Assembly (NCBI GenBank): GCA_017547445.1
Contig: JAFYPR010000011.1
Location: forward strand, 1-38,444
Direction: 5' to 3'
Length of the DNA stretch: 38,444 bases
Origin: Clostridia bacterium
GTDB taxonomy: Bacteria; Bacillota; Clostridia; UMGS1883
A model generated the notes under the pieces. That model searched no databases and had not been told where the DNA came from. It saw nothing but the letters and a program-made list of their open reading frames with translations. Position 1 is the stretch's first letter; every line of letters begins with the position of its first letter. Of the stretch, positions 23,380-32,329 are shown piece after piece. A program made the position numbers and the translations under genes.

Positions 23380-24378
23380 ATGGCATTATTTGAAAGTTAT
23401 GAAAGAAGAATAAATCAGATTATTCCCGTTCTTGAAAAGTACGGTATTTCCTCCCTTGAGGAAGCAGAACAGATTTGTAAGGACAAGGGTATCGACGTAT
23501 ACAACCTTGTTAAGGGCATTCAGCCTATCTGTTTTGAAAACACATGCTGGGCATATATTACAGGTACAGCTATCGCAATCAAGAAGGGTTGCACAAAGGC
23601 GGCTGACGCAGCAGAAGCTATCGGTGAAGGTCTTCAGTCCTTCTGTATCCCCGGCAGCGTTGCTGACGACAGAAAAGTAGGTATCGGTCACGGTAATTTG
23701 GCTGCAATGCTTCTTCGCGAAGAAACAAAGTGCTTTGCATTCCTTGCAGGTCACGAATCCTTCGCAGCAGCTGAAGGCGCTATCGGTATTGCTAAGAGTG
23801 CTAATAAGGTACGTCAGCAGCCTCTCCAGGTTATCCTTAACGGTCTTGGTAAGGATGCTGCTCAGATTATCTCCAGAATCAACGGTTTCACATATGTTGA
23901 AACAAAGTTTGATTATATGACAGGTAAGGTTAACGTAGTATTTGAAAAGGCTTATTCCACAGGCGAAAAGAGCAAGGTTCGTTGCTACGGTGCTGATGAC
24001 GTTCGTGAAGGCGTTGCTATCATGCATCTTGAAGATGTAGACGTTTCCATCACAGGTAACTCTACTAACCCCACACGTTTCCAGCATCCTGTTGCAGGCA
24101 CATATAAGAAGGAATGTATCGAAAAGGGTAAGAAGTACTTCTCCGTTGCTTCCGGTGGCGGTACAGGTCGTACACTTCACCCCGATAACATGGCTGCAGG
24201 TCCCGCTTCCTACGGTATGACAGATACAATGGGCAGAATGCACTCTGACGCTCAGTTTGCAGGTTCTTCCTCTGTACCCGCTCACGTAGAAATGATGGGC
24301 TTGATGGGCGCAGGTAACAACCCCATGGTTGGTATGACTGTTGCATGTGCAGTTGCAGTTGAAGAAGCAAGCAAGTAA
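23380..24378 (+). CDS. GGGtGRT protein, function unknown
   Basis: This 332-residue soluble protein carries the family-naming GGGTGRT motif at 259-265 (VASGGGTGRTLHPDNMAAGP). Highly ordered glycine-rich segments follow (SYGMTDTMGRMHSDAQFAGSSSVPAHVEMMGLMGAGNNPMVG). Nine cysteines (33, 51, 56, 71, 89, 118, 202, 246, 323) make a cluster- or metal-bound state plausible. AAAGGAGG 8 bases upstream gives a strong start, and codon use in this gene and its partner looks optimised, which suggests high expression. No reaction is known to me. The scaffold gene next to it suggests an iron-sulfur-dependent role. A strong terminator ends the two-gene operon. Confidence 0.88.
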   Translation: MALFESYERRINQIIPVLEKYGISSLEEAEQICKDKGIDVYNLVKGIQPICFENTCWAYITGTAIAIKKGCTKAADAAEAIGEGLQSFCIPGSVADDRKVGIGHGNLAAMLLREETKCFAFLAGHESFAAAEGAIGIAKSANKVRQQPLQVILNGLGKDAAQIISRINGFTYVETKFDYMTGKVNVVFEKAYSTGEKSKVRCYGADDVREGVAIMHLEDVDVSITGNSTNPTRFQHPVAGTYKKECIEKGKKYFSVASGGGTGRTLHPDNMAAGPASYGMTDTMGRMHSDAQFAGSSSVPAHVEMMGLMGAGNNPMVGMTVACAVAVEEASK

Positions 24379-24384
24379 TTTAAT

Positions 24385-24422
24385 ACACAAAAAGAGGACG
24401 GGAAACTGTCCTCTTTTTGTGT
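24385..24422 (+). terminator. Rho-independent terminator of the GGGtGRT operon
   Basis: A perfect 15-bp stem (24385-24399 and 24408-24422) has an 8-base loop, with five T in the descending arm (24414-24418). Confidence 0.9.
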
Positions 24423-24461
24423 GTAAAATGTCACAAAACTACAATATATTGAGCTTTTTCA

Positions 24462-24490
24462 TTGACAACGATAGGCTAAAGTGGTAAAAT
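24462..24490 (+). promoter_or_regulatory. Promoter of the glycan biosynthesis operon
   Basis: TTGACA (24462-24467) and TAAAAT (24485-24490) have a 17-base spacer, followed by a leader of about 55 bases. All genes from 24554 to the right edge are separated by fewer than 40 bases or overlap. No internal terminator or clear promoter is seen, so this promoter probably drives the whole cluster. Confidence 0.8.
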
Positions 24491-24553
24491 AAATACAAGT
24501 ATGGGTTAGTGTGCCCTTTTTCAGAATTTTCTCGGAGTGAAGGGGGAACAGAT

Positions 24554-25537
24554 ATGACTATTGTAGTAACAGGCGGTGCCGGGTTTATAGGTTCAAATTT
24601 CATATTCTACATCATGAAAAAATATCCTGATTACAGGGTTGTTTGCCTTGATAAACTCACATATGCAGGCAATATTTCAACACTTAAGCCTGTGGAGGAC
24701 AAGCCGAATTTCACCTTTGTAAAGATGGATATCTGTGACAGAGGAGCAGTATATAAGCTGTTTGAAGAAGAGAAGCCCGATGTGGTTATTAACTTTGCGG
24801 CAGAAAGTCATGTTGACCGTTCAATCGAAAATCCTGAAATTTTTCTGGCAACAAATATTAAAGGGACATTAGTTCTGATGGACGCATGTCTTGAATACGG
24901 CGTTAAAAGGTTTCATCAGGTATCTACCGATGAGGTTTACGGTGACCTTCCTTTGGATCATCCCGAGCTTTTATTTACTGAAGATATGCCGCTTAAACCA
25001 TCTTCGCCTTATTCGTCAAGTAAAGCGGGTGCTGATTTACTGGCTCTGGCGTATTACAGGACATATAATCTGCCTGTGACGATTTCGCGGTGCTCAAATA
25101 ATTACGGACCGTATCATTTTCCCGAGAAGCTTATACCGCTTGCAATTATGAATGCGACAGGCGGGAAGAATATCCCTGTTTACGGTGAGGGTAAAAATGT
25201 TCGTGACTGGTTGTATGTGGAGGACCATTGTAAGGCTCTTGATCTTGTAATCCATAAAGGCAGACTTGGTGAGGTTTATAATATAGGCGGCCGCAGCGAA
25301 AAAAGCAACATTGATGTTGTTAAAACCATATGTAAATGCCTTGGTAAGGACGAAAGTCTTATTACATATGTTGCCGACAGAAAAGGGCACGATATGCGAT
25401 ATGGTATAGATTTTTCTAAAATTTCCCACGAGTTGGGATGGGTTCCCGAGGTTAAGTTTGATGATGGTATTAAAAAGACTGTACAGTGGTATCTGGAGAA
25501 CAGAGACTGGTGGGAACAATTGTCAGTAGTTGAATAA
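24554..25537 (+). CDS. rfbB: dTDP-glucose 4,6-dehydratase
   Basis: This extended SDR enzyme converts dTDP-glucose to dTDP-4-keto-6-deoxyglucose. I place the start at ATG 24554 (327 aa), 7 bases after GAAGGGGG and at the NAD-binding motif [12 protein letters not shown] (4-15). The dehydratase active-site T125-D126-E127 (STDEVYGD) and Y153-x3-K157 (SPYSSSK) are present. It is the first gene of the glycan operon. Its usual partners for dTDP-rhamnose (rfbA, rfbC, rfbD) are not in the window. They may lie elsewhere, or the product may feed another 6-deoxy sugar. Confidence 0.92.
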   Translation: MTIVVTGGAGFIGSNFIFYIMKKYPDYRVVCLDKLTYAGNISTLKPVEDKPNFTFVKMDICDRGAVYKLFEEEKPDVVINFAAESHVDRSIENPEIFLATNIKGTLVLMDACLEYGVKRFHQVSTDEVYGDLPLDHPELLFTEDMPLKPSSPYSSSKAGADLLALAYYRTYNLPVTISRCSNNYGPYHFPEKLIPLAIMNATGGKNIPVYGEGKNVRDWLYVEDHCKALDLVIHKGRLGEVYNIGGRSEKSNIDVVKTICKCLGKDESLITYVADRKGHDMRYGIDFSKISHELGWVPEVKFDDGIKKTVQWYLENRDWWEQLSVVE

Positions 25538-25574
25538 ATTAAGTTTAAATATATTTAGTACGGAGGAGATTGTC

Positions 25575-26816
25575 ATGAAAAAATACAAAATAGCAGTTGC
25601 AGGTACAGGGTATGTAGGCTTATCCATTGCCACGCTTTTAGCACAGAATCATACTGTTACAGCGGTGGATATCATTCCCGAAAAGGTTGAGATGATTAAC
25701 AATCGTAAATCGCCTATTCAGGATGATTATATCGAAAAGTACCTTGCAGAAAAGGATTTGGACCTTACTGCAACTCTTGACGCTAAGAGTGCTTACGAAA
25801 ACGCAGATTTTGTTGTCATTGCGGCACCTACAAATTACGATTCAAAGAAGAATTTCTTTGATACAAGCGCAGTTGAAGCTGTTATCGGGCTTGTTATGGA
25901 GTATAATCCCGAGGCAATTATGGTTATCAAGTCCACAATTCCCGTAGGCTATACAGAATCAGTCCGTGAAAGAATGGGTTGCCGTAATATTATGTTCAGT
26001 CCTGAATTTTTAAGAGAATCAAAGGCTTTGTATGATAATCTTTATCCTTCAAGAATTATTGTTGGTACAGATATGAAGGATGAACGTCTTGTTAATGCTG
26101 CCCATGAGTTTGCCGCTCTTTTACAGGAGGGCGCAATCAAAGAAGATGTTGATACTCTCTTTATGGGCTTTACCGAAGCCGAAGCAGTTAAGCTTTTTGC
26201 CAACACATACCTTGCATTGAGAGTTTCTTACTTTAACGAGCTTGATACATATGCTGAAATGAAGGGCTTGAATACTCAACAGATTATTGACGGTGTATGT
26301 CTTGATCCGAGAATTGGCTCACATTATAATAACCCTTCCTTTGGTTACGGCGGTTACTGTCTGCCTAAGGATACAAAGCAGCTTCTTGCAAATTATCAGG
26401 ATGTGCCTCAGAACATGATGAGCGCAATTGTTGAAAGTAACAGAACAAGAAAAGACTTTATTGCTGACCGCATTCTTGAAATGGCGGGTGCATACGGCGC
26501 AAATGATTCCTGGGACAAAGATAAGGAAAAGGAAGTTACAATCGGCGTTTACCGTCTTACTATGAAGTCCAATTCCGATAACTTCCGTCAGAGCAGTATT
26601 CAGGGTGTTATGAAGAGAGTAAAGGCAAAGGGTGCCAATATTGTGATTTATGAGCCCACATTAGAGGACGGAAGCACATTCTTCGGAAGCAGGGTTGTAA
26701 ACGACCTTGAAGAATTTAAGAAAATCAGCGGTGCGATTATCGCAAACAGATATGACTCTATCCTTGACGATGTGGCGGATAAGGTTTATACAAGAGACGT
26801 ATTCAGAAGAGACTGA
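25575..26816 (+). CDS. ugd: UDP-glucose 6-dehydrogenase
   Basis: This enzyme oxidises UDP-glucose twice to UDP-glucuronate. ATG 25575 (413 aa) follows GGAGGAG by 6 bases and begins at the Rossmann motif [11 protein letters not shown] (7-17). The UDP-binding centre has [20 protein letters not shown] (141-160), and the catalytic Cys is C262 in [15 protein letters not shown], the pattern of the short E. coli-type Ugd. It probably works with the epimerase at 34341-35393 to supply UDP-GlcA and UDP-GalA. Confidence 0.95.
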   Translation: MKKYKIAVAGTGYVGLSIATLLAQNHTVTAVDIIPEKVEMINNRKSPIQDDYIEKYLAEKDLDLTATLDAKSAYENADFVVIAAPTNYDSKKNFFDTSAVEAVIGLVMEYNPEAIMVIKSTIPVGYTESVRERMGCRNIMFSPEFLRESKALYDNLYPSRIIVGTDMKDERLVNAAHEFAALLQEGAIKEDVDTLFMGFTEAEAVKLFANTYLALRVSYFNELDTYAEMKGLNTQQIIDGVCLDPRIGSHYNNPSFGYGGYCLPKDTKQLLANYQDVPQNMMSAIVESNRTRKDFIADRILEMAGAYGANDSWDKDKEKEVTIGVYRLTMKSNSDNFRQSSIQGVMKRVKAKGANIVIYEPTLEDGSTFFGSRVVNDLEEFKKISGAIIANRYDSILDDVADKVYTRDVFRRD

Positions 26817-26834
26817 TCGTTTGGTGGTAAAGAT

Positions 26835-28061
26835 ATGAAAATCCTGCTCGTTAACAAGTTTCATAATATACACGGCGGCTCGGAAACCTATTATTTTTCT
26901 CTTGGAGAAATGCTTGGTAAGGCAGGATGCGATGTTATCTACTTTTCCATGAAGGATGAGGAAAACGAGCCTTGCGCTACGGAAGAATATTTCGTTGAAA
27001 ACGTGGATTTCAATGCCAGAATGAGCGTTGGAAAGACTTTGAAAACTGCTATTAAGCTTCTGTATTCCTTTGAAGCGAAAGAAAAGTTTGAAAAGCTTAT
27101 AAGGGATGAAAGACCTGATATAATTCATCTTAATCTCTTTCAAAGTCAGCTGACGGGCTCTGTTGTAGATGCGGCGAAGAAATATAATATTCCCATTGTG
27201 CACACGGCACATGACCTTAAGAGCATTTGTCCTAACTATAAGATGCTTAACAATGGAAAAATTTGTGAAAGGTGCATCAGAGGGAATTATACAAACTGCT
27301 TTAAGTCAGGTTGCATGAAAAATTCGAAGAGAAAGAGCCTTCTTGCAACACTGGAGGCTTATGTGTACAAGCTTATCGGTACATACAGAAAGCTTGATGT
27401 AATAATCACACCTTCGGAGTTTTACAAGAGGAAGATTCTTGATGCAAATGTGACTGACTGTGAAATTATTCACATGAAAAATTTCTTACCTTCAGGTACC
27501 GAATACAAACTGAGTAATGCGGGGGATTACCTTCTCTTTTTCGGCAGATTAAGCGAAGAGAAGGGGATTATATCCCTGCTTGAGGCTTATAAAAAAGCAG
27601 ATGTTGATAAGCCTTTGTACATTGTTGGCAAAGGTCCCATGGAAGAAGAGATAAGAGAATATATTGATAAAAATACCCTTGCAGATAAGGTTTTTCTTAC
27701 AGGTTTTAAAAAGAAAAATGAGCTTAAGAAAATAATAGAGGCTTCTATATGTGTATGCCTTATTAGTGAGTGGTATGAAAATTGCCCTTGCTCGGTGATG
27801 GAGGCAATGGCGATGGGGAAGCCTGTTATTGCAAATGACATTGGCGGACTTTCTGAAATCGTGAAGGATGGGGAAACAGGTTTTGTTGTGCCTGCCTTTG
27901 ACACAGATAAGTTAAGCTCTGCAATTGAGAGGATGTGCAATCTCACAAAAGAGGATTTGCTTGAAATGAGTAAAAATGCCCTTTTGTATGCGAAAGAGAA
28001 TTTTGACGATAAGAAGTATCTTGAAAAACTGCTCGGTATATACCGCAGTTTAGTAAAATGA
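26835..28061 (+). CDS. Glycosyltransferase, GT4-like (GT-B fold)
   Basis: This 408-residue cytosolic or peripheral-membrane sugar transferase probably adds one residue to the glycan repeat. The N-terminal acceptor domain begins MKILLVNKFHNIHGGSETYYFSLGE, with the glycine loop typical of GT4. A Cys-rich insert (ICERCIRGNYTNCFKSGC) is at about 155-172. The C-terminal donor domain has LLFFGRLSEEKGI and the E-x7-E-like motif in CPCSVMEAMAMGKPVIANDIGGLSEI. The donor sugar cannot be read from the sequence. Confidence 0.92.
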   Translation: MKILLVNKFHNIHGGSETYYFSLGEMLGKAGCDVIYFSMKDEENEPCATEEYFVENVDFNARMSVGKTLKTAIKLLYSFEAKEKFEKLIRDERPDIIHLNLFQSQLTGSVVDAAKKYNIPIVHTAHDLKSICPNYKMLNNGKICERCIRGNYTNCFKSGCMKNSKRKSLLATLEAYVYKLIGTYRKLDVIITPSEFYKRKILDANVTDCEIIHMKNFLPSGTEYKLSNAGDYLLFFGRLSEEKGIISLLEAYKKADVDKPLYIVGKGPMEEEIREYIDKNTLADKVFLTGFKKKNELKKIIEASICVCLISEWYENCPCSVMEAMAMGKPVIANDIGGLSEIVKDGETGFVVPAFDTDKLSSAIERMCNLTKEDLLEMSKNALLYAKENFDDKKYLEKLLGIYRSLVK

Positions 28062-28085
28062 CAGGGCAAAAGAAAGAGTGAAGAT

Positions 28086-29138
28086 ATGTTTGATTTAAGC
28101 TTTTATAAAGGCAAAAGGGTTTTTATAACGGGACATACAGGATTTAAAGGCTCATGGCTTTGCAAGATGCTCGCTAATGCCGGAGCTTTAGTGACAGGGT
28201 ATTCTCTGGAGCCTCCGACTAATCCTTCGCTTTATGATATTGCCGGGGTTGAAAATGATGTGGTAAGTATTATAGGCGATATAAGAGATTATGACAAATT
28301 AAAAACAGCCTTTGATAAAGCACAGCCTGAGGTTGTATTGCACCTTGCGGCTCAGCCTATTGTGCGAGATGGCTACAAGGACCCCAAGTATACCTATGAA
28401 ACAAATGTTATGGGAACTGTTAATATTTTAGAGTGTGTACGAAATTCGGATTGCGTAAAATCCTTTTTGAATGTTACCACTGATAAGGTTTATAAAAATC
28501 GGGAATGGGAGTGGGGTTATCGTGAAAACGAAGAGCTTGACGGCTTTGACCCTTATTCAAACTCCAAATCATGCTCTGAATTGGTAACACACAGCTATAA
28601 GCAGAGCTTTTTTGCAGATGGTAATGTTCCCATTTCCACTGCAAGAGCAGGCAATGTAATCGGCGGCGGTGATTTTGCAAACGACAGAATAATCCCGGAC
28701 TGTGTACGTGCAGCAATGATGAAAGAAAATATAATTGTGCGTAACCCTCATTCCACAAGACCCTTTCAGCACGTTTTAGAGCCGCTTTATGCTTATCTTA
28801 TGATTGTGGCAAAGCAGTATGAAGATGCGGGCCTTGCAGGATATTACAATGTGGGACCTGATGATGCGGATTGCTTAAGAACAGGTGCTTTGGTCGACTT
28901 GTTTGCGAATGAGTGGGGAGAAGGACTCAAGTGGATTAATAAATCTGACGGCGGACCTCATGAAGCAAGCTTTTTGAAGCTTGACTGCTCAAAATTGAAA
29001 AAGACCTTTGACTGGAAGCCTAAGTGGAATATTGAAAAAGCCATAGAAAAGACTGTTGAATGGTCAAAATGCTATATATCAGGCGGAGATATCCGTGAAT
29101 GCATGGATAGGCAAATTGAGGAGTTTTTAGGAGAATAA
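28086..29138 (+). CDS. rfbG: CDP-glucose 4,6-dehydratase
   Basis: This extended SDR enzyme makes CDP-4-keto-6-deoxyglucose, the entry to CDP-3,6-dideoxyhexoses. The 350-residue protein has the subfamily's NAD motif GHTGFKGSW (16-24), TTDKVYKN (131-138, K in place of the E of RfbB) and Y157-x3-K161 (FDPYSNSKS). These features separate it from RfbB. The next gene is rfbH, the following pathway step, 1 base downstream. The cytidylyltransferase RfbF that supplies CDP-glucose is not in the window. Confidence 0.95.
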   Translation: MFDLSFYKGKRVFITGHTGFKGSWLCKMLANAGALVTGYSLEPPTNPSLYDIAGVENDVVSIIGDIRDYDKLKTAFDKAQPEVVLHLAAQPIVRDGYKDPKYTYETNVMGTVNILECVRNSDCVKSFLNVTTDKVYKNREWEWGYRENEELDGFDPYSNSKSCSELVTHSYKQSFFADGNVPISTARAGNVIGGGDFANDRIIPDCVRAAMMKENIIVRNPHSTRPFQHVLEPLYAYLMIVAKQYEDAGLAGYYNVGPDDADCLRTGALVDLFANEWGEGLKWINKSDGGPHEASFLKLDCSKLKKTFDWKPKWNIEKAIEKTVEWSKCYISGGDIRECMDRQIEEFLGE

Positions 29139-29139
29139 T

Positions 29140-30480
29140 ATGGAAAACCGAAAAAATGAACAGGAAGCCAGAGAGCAAATCAAGGCTTTGGTTAAAGAAT
29201 ACTACCATGATTTTAAAGAAAAGAAAGAGCCTTTTTGTGAAGGTGACAGAATAAGCTATGCATCACGTGTGTTTGATGAAAAGGAAATGTGCGCATTGAC
29301 GGATGCTATGCTCGATTTTTGGCTGACAACAGGTCGCTTTGCAGATGAGTTTGAAAAGGAATTTGCAAAATGGATAGGTGTTAAATATGCACATCTCGTA
29401 AACTCAGGCTCAAGTGCAAACCTTATTGCTTTTATGGTGCTCACATCACCTGAATTAGGCGAGAGACAAGTTAAGAGAGGCGATGAGGTTATAACCGTTG
29501 CCTGTGGTTTTCCCACTACTGTTACACCCGTGTTGCAGTATGGTGCTGTGCCTGTTTTTGTGGATGTGACAATTCCCCAGTACAATATTGATGTGACAAA
29601 GCTTGAAGAGGCTTTAAGCGATAAGACTAAGGCTGTTATGATTGCCCATACCTTGGGTAACCCATTTAACTTAAAGGCAGTAAAGGAATTCTGCGATAAG
29701 CATAATTTATGGCTTGTTGAAGACAATTGTGATGCATTGGGCAGTGAATATACAATTGACTCTGTAACTAAGTTTACAGGTACGTGGGGCGATATCGGTA
29801 CAAGCAGTTTTTATCCGCCTCATCATATGACAATGGGCGAAGGCGGTTGCGTATATACAAATAATCCGCTTTTGCACAGACTTATTTTATCCTTCCGTGA
29901 TTGGGGCAGAGACTGTATTTGTCCTTCAGGACAGGACAACTTCTGTAATCACCGTTTTGACGGTCAGTACGGTCTGTTGCCTTTAGGTTATGACCATAAG
30001 TATGTTTATAGCCATTTCGGATATAACCTTAAGGTTACCGATATGCAGGCGGCAATAGGCTGTGAGCAGTTAAAGAAATTCCCTTCTTTTATTGAAAGGA
30101 GAAAGCATAATTGGTTAAGGCTGAGAAAAGCACTTGAGTGTGTAGAGGATAAATTAATTCTCCCTGCTCCTTGTGCAAACAGTGACCCTTCCTGGTTTGG
30201 CTTTCTTATCACAGCGAAAGAAGGCAGTAACCTCAAGAGAAACGACATAACAAGATATATTGAAGAACACAATATACAGACAAGACTTTTGTTCTCGGGT
30301 AATCTTATAAAGCACCCATGCTTTGACAGTATAAGAGGAACGGATGCTTACAGAGTATCGGGAGACTTGACTGTAACCGATTATATCATGAACAATACCT
30401 TCTGGGTTGGTGTATACCCCGGAATGACAGACGAAATGATTGATTATATGGCAAAGGTTATAATTGAAGCAGTAAGATAA
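29140..30480 (+). CDS. rfbH: CDP-4-dehydro-6-deoxyglucose 3-dehydrase (E1)
   Basis: This PMP-dependent iron-sulfur enzyme removes the C3 hydroxyl of CDP-4-keto-6-deoxyglucose. The 446-residue protein has the DegT/AHBA aminotransferase fold, but the PLP lysine is replaced by His (H228 in SSFYPPHHMTMGEGG), the hallmark of E1. The [2Fe-2S] ligand pattern C259-x-C261-x7-C269 with an upstream C197 agrees with the Yersinia enzyme. E1 needs an NADH-dependent flavin/iron-sulfur reductase (E3: AscD, DdhD or RfbI). None is encoded in the window, so a distant reductase must serve it. Confidence 0.95.
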   Translation: MENRKNEQEAREQIKALVKEYYHDFKEKKEPFCEGDRISYASRVFDEKEMCALTDAMLDFWLTTGRFADEFEKEFAKWIGVKYAHLVNSGSSANLIAFMVLTSPELGERQVKRGDEVITVACGFPTTVTPVLQYGAVPVFVDVTIPQYNIDVTKLEEALSDKTKAVMIAHTLGNPFNLKAVKEFCDKHNLWLVEDNCDALGSEYTIDSVTKFTGTWGDIGTSSFYPPHHMTMGEGGCVYTNNPLLHRLILSFRDWGRDCICPSGQDNFCNHRFDGQYGLLPLGYDHKYVYSHFGYNLKVTDMQAAIGCEQLKKFPSFIERRKHNWLRLRKALECVEDKLILPAPCANSDPSWFGFLITAKEGSNLKRNDITRYIEEHNIQTRLLFSGNLIKHPCFDSIRGTDAYRVSGDLTVTDYIMNNTFWVGVYPGMTDEMIDYMAKVIIEAVR

Positions 30481-30495
30481 CTGAGGAGATTTTGA

Positions 30496-32328
30496 ATGAA
30501 GATACGTTTGGCGGACTATGTTGCAGACTTTCTTGCATCCTGTGGCGTGAGTGACGTTTTCAGTGTTGTGGGAGGCGGTGCAATGCATCTTAACGATGCA
30601 TTCGGTCACCATGAAAAGTTACATGTAACATACAATCATCACGAGCAGGCATGTGCAATAGCTGCAGAAGCCTATGCAAGAATTGACAATAAAATAGCCG
30701 CTGTATGCGTAACAACAGGACCCGGAGGCACAAATGCACTGACAGGTGTGCTTGGAGGGTGGCTTGATTCAATCCCCATGTTTATAATAAGCGGACAGGT
30801 GAGATATGATACAACTGCACGTTATGCAATGCAGTTTACGGACGGATTGCCACTTCGTGCGGTGGGGGATCAGGAGTATGATATTGTAAAATCAGCTGAG
30901 CATATGACAAAGTATGCGGTAATGCTTGAAAATCCTCTTGACATCCGCTATTGTCTGGAAAAAGCATGGCATCTGGCAACAAGCGGGAGATGCGGCCCTG
31001 TGTGGGTTGATATTCCTGTAAATTTCCAAGGTATGTTTATTGAAACTGATGATTTGAAGGGTTATGACTGTACAGAAGATGATAAGCTGTTGCCCGAAGA
31101 GGTTTCGGATGATGTTATAGATGATGTGATAGAAGAGATTAAAAAGGCAAAGCGTCCTGTTTTGCACGCAGGCTACGGTATCAGATTGTCAGGAGGCTAT
31201 GAAGCTTTCAGAAGAGTTATCAAAAAGCTGAATATCCCCGTTGTAACCTATTGGAATGCAGTTGACCTCATTGAAGATGATAATCCTTTATATACGGGCA
31301 GAGCAGGGAATATGGGCGACAGAGCAGGTAACTGGGCAATACAGAATGCAGATTTGATTGTTGCCATAGGTACACGTATTTCTATCAGACAGGTAGGCTA
31401 TAACTGGAAAACATGGGCAAGATGTGCCCGTGTTGTCATGGTTGATATAGACCGTGCTGAAATGAAGAAGCATACAATCCATGTAGATATGCCCATCTGG
31501 GCAGATGCAAAGGGTTTTCTTGAAAAATTAGATGAAAGGCTCACCTTGCCATTAGATGAAAAGAGTGAATGGCTTACAAAGTGTGAGGGTTGGAAGAAAA
31601 ATTATCCTGTTGTGACAAAGAAACAGGAGGAGTATAATGATGATGGCGTAAATGTTTATGCATTTATGAAATACATGAGCTCAAGCTTACCCGAAGGAAG
31701 TCTTACGGCTGTTTCCAACGGAGCCTGCTGTGTTGTGGGAAATCAGGCTTTTGTTATAAAAAATGGCTCAAGAATGACAAACAACAGTGCTGTTGCGAGC
31801 ATGGGATACGGACTTCCCGCATCAATCGGCACATGTATAGCTTCGGGCAGACGTGATACAGTTTGTCTTGAGGGCGATGGCAGTATAATGATGAATTTGC
31901 AGGAATTGATGACTGTTATTACAAATAAACTGCCCATTAAAATTTTTCTCATAAACAACGAGGGATATCATTCTATAAGGCTTACACAGAATAATTTGTT
32001 TAAGGAAAAATCAAAGATTGGTATCGGTCCCGAGTCGGGAGATTTATCCTTCCCTGAATTTAAAAAGATTGCTGACGCCTTTGGCTACAGATATTACAGG
32101 GCGACAACCAACGAAGAAATGCGATGTGTTGTTGATGAGGTGCTTACTCTTGAAGGTGCCGTATTCTGTGAAATTTTTACTGATACAGAGCAGGTCTGGG
32201 AGCCTAAGAGCAGTACAAAAAGACTTGAGGACGGAACATTGGTAAGTCCGCCATTAGAGGATTTGGCTCCGTTTTTACCAAGAGAAGAACTGAAAGATAT
32301 AATGTGTATTCCCTTACTGGAGGAATAA
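30496..32328 (+). CDS. ThDP-dependent acetolactate synthase-like enzyme (YerE-like candidate)
   Basis: This 610-residue enzyme has the three-domain fold of acetohydroxyacid synthase: PYR domain with catalytic Glu E50 (NHHEQA), a middle domain (about 190-345) and a PP domain with the ThDP motif GDGS...NN (460-488). It sits directly after rfbG-rfbH and before a short-chain reductase, with no ilvN, ilvC or other branched-chain amino acid gene nearby. In Yersinia, YerE uses pyruvate to add a two-carbon unit to C4 of CDP-3,6-dideoxy-4-ketoglucose on the way to yersiniose. The same step is the best reading here. Which acyl donor and carbon are used is inference. Confidence 0.8.
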   Translation: MKIRLADYVADFLASCGVSDVFSVVGGGAMHLNDAFGHHEKLHVTYNHHEQACAIAAEAYARIDNKIAAVCVTTGPGGTNALTGVLGGWLDSIPMFIISGQVRYDTTARYAMQFTDGLPLRAVGDQEYDIVKSAEHMTKYAVMLENPLDIRYCLEKAWHLATSGRCGPVWVDIPVNFQGMFIETDDLKGYDCTEDDKLLPEEVSDDVIDDVIEEIKKAKRPVLHAGYGIRLSGGYEAFRRVIKKLNIPVVTYWNAVDLIEDDNPLYTGRAGNMGDRAGNWAIQNADLIVAIGTRISIRQVGYNWKTWARCARVVMVDIDRAEMKKHTIHVDMPIWADAKGFLEKLDERLTLPLDEKSEWLTKCEGWKKNYPVVTKKQEEYNDDGVNVYAFMKYMSSSLPEGSLTAVSNGACCVVGNQAFVIKNGSRMTNNSAVASMGYGLPASIGTCIASGRRDTVCLEGDGSIMMNLQELMTVITNKLPIKIFLINNEGYHSIRLTQNNLFKEKSKIGIGPESGDLSFPEFKKIADAFGYRYYRATTNEEMRCVVDEVLTLEGAVFCEIFTDTEQVWEPKSSTKRLEDGTLVSPPLEDLAPFLPREELKDIMCIPLLEE

Positions 32329-32329
32329 T

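Noticed and set aside
23386-24390. 334-codon open frame on the minus strand opposite the GGGtGRT gene
   Set aside because: It is Cys/Ser/Thr-rich nonsense complementary to a strongly coding gene, with no ribosome binding site and no family resemblance. It arises from the codon bias of the plus-strand gene.
30496-32328. Branched-chain amino acid acetolactate synthase (IlvB)
   Set aside because: The core motifs would fit, but there is no ilvN/ilvC neighbour, and the gene is embedded between rfbH and a sugar reductase. A sugar-branching role is preferred, though not proven.
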